This document shows, piece by piece, positions 58,581-64,000 of a stretch of DNA of 64,000 nt. The notes beneath the pieces are model-generated. The model searched no databases. It worked only from the letters and a program-made list of their open reading frames with translations, and was not told the DNA's origin. The DNA comes from Gnetum montanum (lineage: Eukaryota; Streptophyta; Gnetopsida; Gnetales; Gnetaceae). A program made the position numbers and the translations under genes. Position 1 is the stretch's first letter. Every line of letters starts with the position of its first letter. The stretch is from assembly GCA_015680685.1 (NCBI GenBank), contig MNCI01015575.1:204469-268468 (forward strand), written 5' to 3'.

Positions 58581-59446
58581 TGATGAATCGTGTTTTTTAG
58601 TAGCTAAGATATCTTAGCCTCGATATCAGATCTCATGCTACATTATCGGATATCTGATATCACGCGATGTGTGCCTGCCTATAAATATAGGACTTGGACG
58701 CATAATTCAAATAACTTTCATTCCATCCTTAGGTAGATTCTTATAGTTTTGTTTCATAATTTTAGTGATAGAGTGAATGCCCATAGTGTGGTGTTGAGTA
58801 GTTGTACAGAATCTTTATTCTAGTGAAGTGTACATGGGCACAGTTCATGAACAAAAATAAAGATTGTTTACTTTTTATCATTGTAGCATCCACTTAGTTT
58901 TACTGTTTTACTTAGCATAGTTTTTGTTGTTTTCTTAATTTAATCATTTATATTCCCAAGTACTTTACTTTTTTGTTCATGAGTAAAGCAAAATGAGTAT
59001 GATTGGTTTCAAGCGTTTAATTGTAATCGTTTGGTAATCCCAGCAGTGTTATTACTTGGTTCACACAATAGCGTAATGCGTGGTAACCCAGTAATGGTTA
59101 CATGAACCCAAGACATGTAAGGTAAGCTAGGACTAGATGCTCATCACTCTAGGCTATAGTAGATTTACATTACTATCATTAGTTAAATTTAGGATTAAAT
59201 TTCATTCTCAATTATGTTTATCGCCAAGAGTAAAATGTGCCTAACAAGATCAATTATCATATGCCTCACTTTGAACTAAACCATACGTGACAAAGCTACC
59301 ACTAGTACAAGTGGGAAGACATTGTCTTGCGATCAATGCTTAACAATCTAGATGCCACAACTAGTTCCATCCATGGAATTCGATCGGATTGTGCGTGAAT
59401 GCTTGTGATTCGTATGATTGGGTGTAGAGGTACTCAGTGCTCATCA
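58581..59446 (+). repeat. 3' LTR of element C
   Basis: 866 bp, TGATGAATCGTG...CTCATCA, partner of 31287-32154. It also has four GATATC sites (about 58607-58663) before CCTATAAATATA near 58679. The divergence from its partner looks moderate. Confidence 0.9.
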
Positions 59447-60157
59447 AAGAGTGTAAACTAAATTCATTGTTTTTAAAATTGTAATTAAATATTTAAAGTT
59501 GGATGTTTTTTTTTACTATATATTTTTTGCAAAGAACTTTGTAAAAGAAACTTTACTTGCCCAAGGTATGTTTTAGATGCAATGTTAAAAATAGTACATC
59601 ACTTTTAGAGAATGAATATAAAAAAATACAATGTTACAAATAATACATTACATGGAGGAAATAATGGATGGGTAGGTAAAAGCAACATTATATCTCTCTA
59701 GCTATACGTATTAGAGTAAAACTTTATTTTAACAAATGAAGTTCTACTAAAGTTTTGTGTTAGCTATGTGATTCAAGGGTACATATAGTTATTTAACTTC
59801 AATTTCAACTACCACAATTTGGTTAACTTGTTAATATAGATGAAGGATTTGACAATGAGTTATTATGATTGGTACTATGTAGTTGAGTTACATAATCCAA
59901 CTTAGCTTTTGATGTAAAACATGCCCTTTATAACTTATGAATTAAATCATAAATGATGAACTCTTAAAAAATGGGATAATTAACATTAGATAATTTTTCT
60001 TTTGAACATTATTACTACTTGTATCTAATGCAATGACCAACAACTATGATAAATTGTACTTTTTGAGCAAGAGCTAAAGGACTTTTTGAATTACTTTAGA
60101 GATTTAAATTTATCCTTCTTTTTTATCAATTTTCCTTTTGCAATCATTATGGGATGC
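59447..60157. other. Unassigned AT-rich sequence
   Basis: About 0.7 kb between element C and the solo LTR with no gene, repeat or motif I recognise. Confidence 0.4.
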
Positions 60158-60162
60158 TACAA

Positions 60163-61186
60163 TGATGAGTGGCGAGGTACCCCTACACTCAACCATATGA
60201 ATATGATCGTACACGCGCGATCCGGTCGAACTCCGCAGACTAAATGCCTTAACGCCACAAGAAACACTTGGGGTTAATCGTTCGTTGTCTTCCCAGGCTT
60301 GCTTGTATGTGTCACGGTGTATGGTTAAGCAAGTCTGAGGTATGTGATTTTTTTGGTATTTTCGGCTTATCTTCTATGCTACCAGGAGAAAGGGTTGAGA
60401 AAACTAAACTAACTCTAACTAAGATCTAAGTCTAAATTAACTAGCGTCAGCATCCGTTCCCACTTGCCGGACACACCCTGAACTATGCAACTGCAGCTTA
60501 CCAAACGCTAATCGTTACTGGGATCGCCACACGTAACGCAAGTGCTCGAAGTGGTCGTACTGAGGCACCTATTTAGCCTACGTGTGATAAGCAGCCGATT
60601 CCTTAGCCAGCCGTACACACCCGTGGGTGCTCGTAACTAAGTCGTACTTATCACACGATCTAGCCTAGCAATGAGCAGCCGATTCCTCAACTAGCCGTAC
60701 ACATTAGACCCGGGAGTTACCAAGCGCAGAATCCTGGAATACGCTACTGGGTTACCAAGCATCCAATGCTCGTAATTGAGTCGTACTCATGCATTGCGTC
60801 AAGCAGCCGATTCCTTGACTAGCCGTACACGTCCGTAGACGCTCGTAATCAAGTCGTACTTGAACGCACTAGGAAAGCAGTAAATGAAAGCAATAAATGA
60901 AACCACGTGCTGCAAGGTTTATCCAAACAAGTTTGTCTTTATTGCCGTACACAACTTGGGTTCAGGTTACAAGCTGCTCGAATAAAGAGCCGTTCACTCT
61001 AGGACTCCTACTGCGGGCACATGGGGAAAAATTCTAACTCTGGAGTGATCAATCTGCCAGAGCTTCACTACACTAGCCAGGATTGGAAAATGAAGGGAGT
61101 GCCGCCTCTTATTTATAGATATGGAGGCGGGACGCGATATCGCATGGGATGCGATATCGTGGCCCAGTGCATGTCGCGTCTCATCA
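60163..61186 (-). mobile_element. CpG-rich solo LTR of the TGATGA family
   Basis: 1024 bp on the minus strand, TGATGAGACGCGAC...CCACTCATCA, with perfect 5-bp duplications TACAA (60158-60162 and 61187-61191). CpG dinucleotides are dense, unlike every other LTR in this window where they have become TG or CA. The minus-strand TATA box (CTATAAATA, near 61118) lies after two GATATC sites. A CAGCCGATTCC block is present three times. It has no internal region. Confidence 0.93.
60592..60870 (-). repeat. Triplicated block within the solo LTR
   Basis: CAGCCGATTCCT starts at 60592, 60676 and 60804 (plus-strand text), each followed by TAGCCGTACAC or CAGCCGTACAC and, further on, GCTCGTAA...AGTCGTACT. Spacings are 84 and 128 bp. 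Other family LTRs have one AGTACGACT copy here, so this is an expansion in the downstream half of the LTR. Confidence 0.8.
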
Positions 61187-61248
61187 TACAATAATCAAAC
61201 CAAATGTTCAAGATTGAGGCTCCAACTTGTAGATGTTTCATTGACCTT

Positions 61249-62113
61249 TCATGAGCAACATGGTACTCCTACACCCAACTATATGAATCACAAGCGTTCA
61301 TGCATGATTTGATTAAATTTCTTGGATGGAACTAGTTGTGCATCTAAACCATTATGCTTTGATCATAGTTCGTTGTCTTCCCACTTGGACTAGTGGTAGC
61401 TTTGTCACATATGGTTTAGTCCAAATTGAGGCATGTGATGTTGTCTAATCCTATGTTGCTCCTATGATAATAAAGAGAGAAATTAATTAAGCCAACGAAT
61501 AATGGAAAGTAAAATCTAAACTAGCCTATATACGATGAGTATCAATTCAATATCATCCACACATGCCTTGGACTTTAGATAACCACCACTAGAATTACAA
61601 AGCATATGTCACTGGGTTTGCCAAACAATACACTTCTGGATTACCAAGTAATTACACTTAAGCACTTGTTACTAGATGTACTTATTTTGCTAAATGACAA
61701 GAATCGTAAAGAGCAATAAATGGAAATAGTAACTAAGGAAAATAGTAAATAATTAAACAATTAAAAGAAATAATAATCTAAGTGGATGCTACAATGCTAG
61801 AAGTAATCATGATCTTTATTTCCAGTGATGTAACATGTCCAAGTACATCACACTTGAATAAGAATGTTGTATAATCAAAAACATCACACTGTGGGCATGC
61901 ACTAGGAATAACTAAACTAGAAATTAAAAATCTATAAAAAAGCTAACTGAAATATGAAAACTAAGTTATGTCCCAACTATGCAATTGAGTGTTGTATTTA
62001 TAGGCTAGCACAGAAGAGAAGATATCGAATATTCAACATCGCTCTTAGGACCCGATATCGGATACCTAATATCAAGGCTCCGATATCAGAGCTGAAAAAA
62101 CCATAACTCATCA
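61249..62113 (-). repeat. 3' LTR of element F
   Basis: 865 bp on the minus strand, TGATGAGTTATGG...GTTGCTCATGA. The U3 has three GATATC sites (about 62029-62092) upstream of CCTATAAATACAA near 62003. The conserved U5 end is at 61249-61330. Confidence 0.85.
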
Positions 62114-62123
62114 TACCCCCATA
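62114..62123 (-). promoter_or_regulatory. Polypurine tract of element F
   Basis: TATGGGGGTA on the minus strand directly precedes the LTR start, the position of the plus-strand primer in LTR elements. C and D have the equivalent GAGGGTA and GGGGGTTA. Confidence 0.75.
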
Positions 62124-62349
62124 CATAAATTTAAACTCATCCTCAAGTTACATAAAATGAGGAACAAGTTCTTTACACAATATAGGGAAGGTATGGAATT
62201 ATTGATTAATTCCAACAAACAAACAAAAAAATTAACTCATACATGCCATAGTGGTTTCTTTACAAAAATTCAGACATAATATTACAAGACACAAAATTAG
62301 GGAAGCACATGTGGTTCTTGGAGATGGTGGATCCTCCATCGGTCACTTT

Positions 62350-63970
62350 CCTTTGTTGCCAGGCTTCTAAAATTTGTAATGGTTAAGGAGTACCTGCAAA
62401 TTTTCTTCTTCTGTCCGTAGATCCTATACCATCCAGGTTGTTGAACTAATGTGTGTTAGCACTAGTACATCCTAAGGACATGGTAGCTATGGAAACATTT
62501 TGTTGGCCTTTATGTACTAGGCCGCAAACTGCTATCACTCCTCTTCAAATGTCCTAGCCTTTTCTTTAAACTCATGATAATCTACAAATCTCCTAGCTAG
62601 GTTTAAAGCAACATCCTTCTGTCCATGGTAGCAGGCTTTAACCACCTTAAGTTTTGAGTTTGCAATGTGAAGCTTCTATAAAGTGGCTTTTCTATCTATA
62701 AACTCTTTCTTGTATAATGCATAAGTGGTTCCTACCTATTTTTCTAGCTCACTTCTAGGTTGACCTATTATTAACATGGCAAGGTTGGCATATCTGAGGT
62801 TACCCAACATCATGCATTCCTTCAAATCCTTAATTTGTAGGTCTTTATTATTTACTTCTACCTAATGGACTAGTGCATAACTATCTAAGACTAGTTGCCA
62901 ATTAGGATTTTGTACTGACATGGATTTGATATGGGCCTTGGCCATCTGGATTTCTTTATTGTTTATCTACTTGTACATGCCTACCTAGTCTTGGAAGTGT
63001 TCTTTCAAATTCTCATGCTTCTTGACCTCATGTTATGATGCACTTATTTCAATTACAGTCTTCTGTCAAATGGCATGAATGTCCTCCATGGATAGGGTTT
63101 TGTTTTCCCTAGTCAATTTGCTGATATCTCGGTTGACACTTATCAATTGTTTCCTCAACTAATGGACACTTTCTTCTAGAACATTCTTTTATTTTTCAAT
63201 GGTGGTCAACCTTGAGTTATCTACAGTGAGTTGTCTATTCTCTTTTTGCATGCTGGTTAATGCCTTCTTATAAGTGTGGGATTGTGCATCAGTAGCAGAA
63301 GCATCCCAGATCACCTTCTTCTTTTCTCGCTCGGTAGCTTTATTTTCCTTGATCAACTTGTTTAGCTACTTTATTTTGAATGAATCTAGTTGGTTAGGTA
63401 CAATAAATCAAGCAGGATTCCATCTCTCAGGTTTTGCAGTGATACCTATCCTCTTGTCAGATTCATCGAAATGGTGGGCTGCACCTCATCTAGGACTTTG
63501 AAGAGGTTTGATTCCTCTCTACTTCCCATGTTGAGCATTTCATTTTTTGTAAGTGGCTCCNAAGTGGCTCATTGCTAGTCTATAGTCTTGTGGTGGTGGT
63601 GGTGGAGCCTGTGTTTCATGGAACTATTAAAACTCTCATTTTGCTTCTGTTTCTAGTTTTGCCTCCTTCTCTAGTTCTTACTCCTCACCAAGGTCTTTCC
63701 TTGGTGCTGTAGGTTTGAAGAGTTTAGCAAAGAAAGTGTTTTTAGCCTTCCTGGGAACATCGTTTGTGTACCTTAGGATTCTAGCATGTTTGCATAGCTT
63801 TCTGATTAGGCAAGGAAATGGAAGTATTAGCTTCATTATCTTTTTCTCTTCGAACTACCTTAATGAGAGTTATAACATTTTCATATATCCATTTTGACAT
63901 CCTATTAAACTTTGCTTCAAGTTCATCAATAGACTTCTGTATTGGCAAGGTTCGTTGTGGGATCATCTTA
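62350..63970 (-). pseudogene. Large decayed coiled-coil ORF between pol and 3' LTR of element F
   Basis: On the minus strand one frame can be followed from about 63620 to 62535 (over 350 codons) through roughly a dozen single stops, most of them TAG. An upstream part in another frame includes KSIDELEAKFNRMSKWIYEN (63860-63930). The composition is rich in Lys, Glu, Leu and Asn with heptad-like stretches such as ALTSMQKENRQLTVDNSRL and LNKLIKENKATEREKKK. A Pro run (PPPPPQDYR) lies near 63590. I do not recognise the family. It may be an extra ORF carried by this element lineage, in the place where Athila elements have an envelope-like gene, or captured host sequence. Confidence 0.45.
63561..63561. 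other. Ambiguous base (N) flanked by a 9-bp duplication
   Basis: AAGTGGCTC occurs immediately on both sides of the single N. This may mark an assembly join or polishing uncertainty rather than a real duplication. Confidence 0.8.
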
Positions 63971-64000
63971 TCAAGAGCAATTTCTTTCTCCTTACCATAG

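Larger units (their letters stand above)
31287..59446 (+). mobile_element. Element C: Ty3/gypsy derivative without pol, split by D and E
   Basis: LTRs at 31287-32154 and 58581-59446 enclose a tRNA-Asp-type primer site, gag, a protease remnant, a post-pol region and a polypurine tract. Element D interrupts it after 32713 and element E after 43265; removing both leaves about 7.1 kb. Flanks GAGAG (31282-31286) and AAGAG (59447-59451) form a 5-bp TSD with one mismatch. The RT, RNase H and integrase region is absent: the sequence passes from the protease remnant (to 55562) to post-pol text (from about 55850) in 0.3 kb, where D has 3.1 kb. Confidence 0.85.
61249..64000 (-). mobile_element. Element F: 3' end of a minus-strand TGATGA-family gypsy element
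   Basis: A 3' LTR (61249-62113) and an adjoining polypurine tract show that the element's internal region extends rightwards past the window. The adjacent text (AACTCATCCTCAAG...GAACAAGTTCTTTACA) matches in reverse the last 100 bp before the 3' LTRs of C and D. Farther in lies a long decayed reading frame not seen in the other elements. Confidence 0.8.

Noticed and set aside
60592-60870. CRISPR-like direct repeats
   Set aside because: The three copies are unequally spaced, vary internally and lie inside an LTR; the window is eukaryotic.

Overview
This looks like plant nuclear DNA, most likely from a gymnosperm (conifer), though that guess is weak. The reasons are the very low gene density, Ty3/gypsy and copia LTR elements nested inside one another, one spliced eukaryotic gene with TE-filled introns, and heavy CpG loss in older repeats. 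I can support one cellular gene. About 85% of the window is transposable elements in various stages of decay. Boundaries of LTRs, exons and target-site duplications (TSDs) were read directly; domain limits inside decayed elements are approximate.

Layout. 1-1030: left-edge LTR-like sequence, minus strand, unassigned. 1031-9588: element A, a minus-strand Ty3/gypsy element of Tat/Athila type, inserted into element B (9589-18149, also minus). B also carries a foreign solo LTR at 10080-11264. 18150-18774: short intergenic stretch with a 46-bp tandem repeat. 18775-29255: TRM1-like tRNA (guanine-26) dimethyltransferase on the plus strand, six exons, all junctions in frame. Its intron 2 is almost wholly a truncated copia element. 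Its 6.3-kb intron 5 holds an antisense LINE and a gag-only copia element with a SINE-like insert. 29256-31286: intergenic. 31287-59446: element C, a plus-strand gypsy element lacking RT, RNase H and integrase. It was split twice, by element D (32714-42682) and by element E (43266-54297); E in turn carries a solo LTR (46070-46974). 60163-61186: a CpG-rich solo LTR with perfect TSDs. 61249-64000: 3' end of minus-strand element F, with a large decayed coiled-coil ORF between its 3' LTR and the window edge.

How it fits together. Elements A, B, C, D, F and two solo LTRs share TGATGA...CATCA ends and a conserved U5 end; where present, the primer-binding sites match the tRNA-Asp 3' end. Just upstream of the TATA box, however, each subfamily carries a different cluster of short palindromic motifs. 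The strongest leads are this U3 motif swapping, the decayed post-pol ORF of F, the pol-less but otherwise complete element C, and a divergent catalytic motif in the TRM1-like protein. I found no evidence of a new multi-gene system, CRISPR array, rRNA or functional tRNA.
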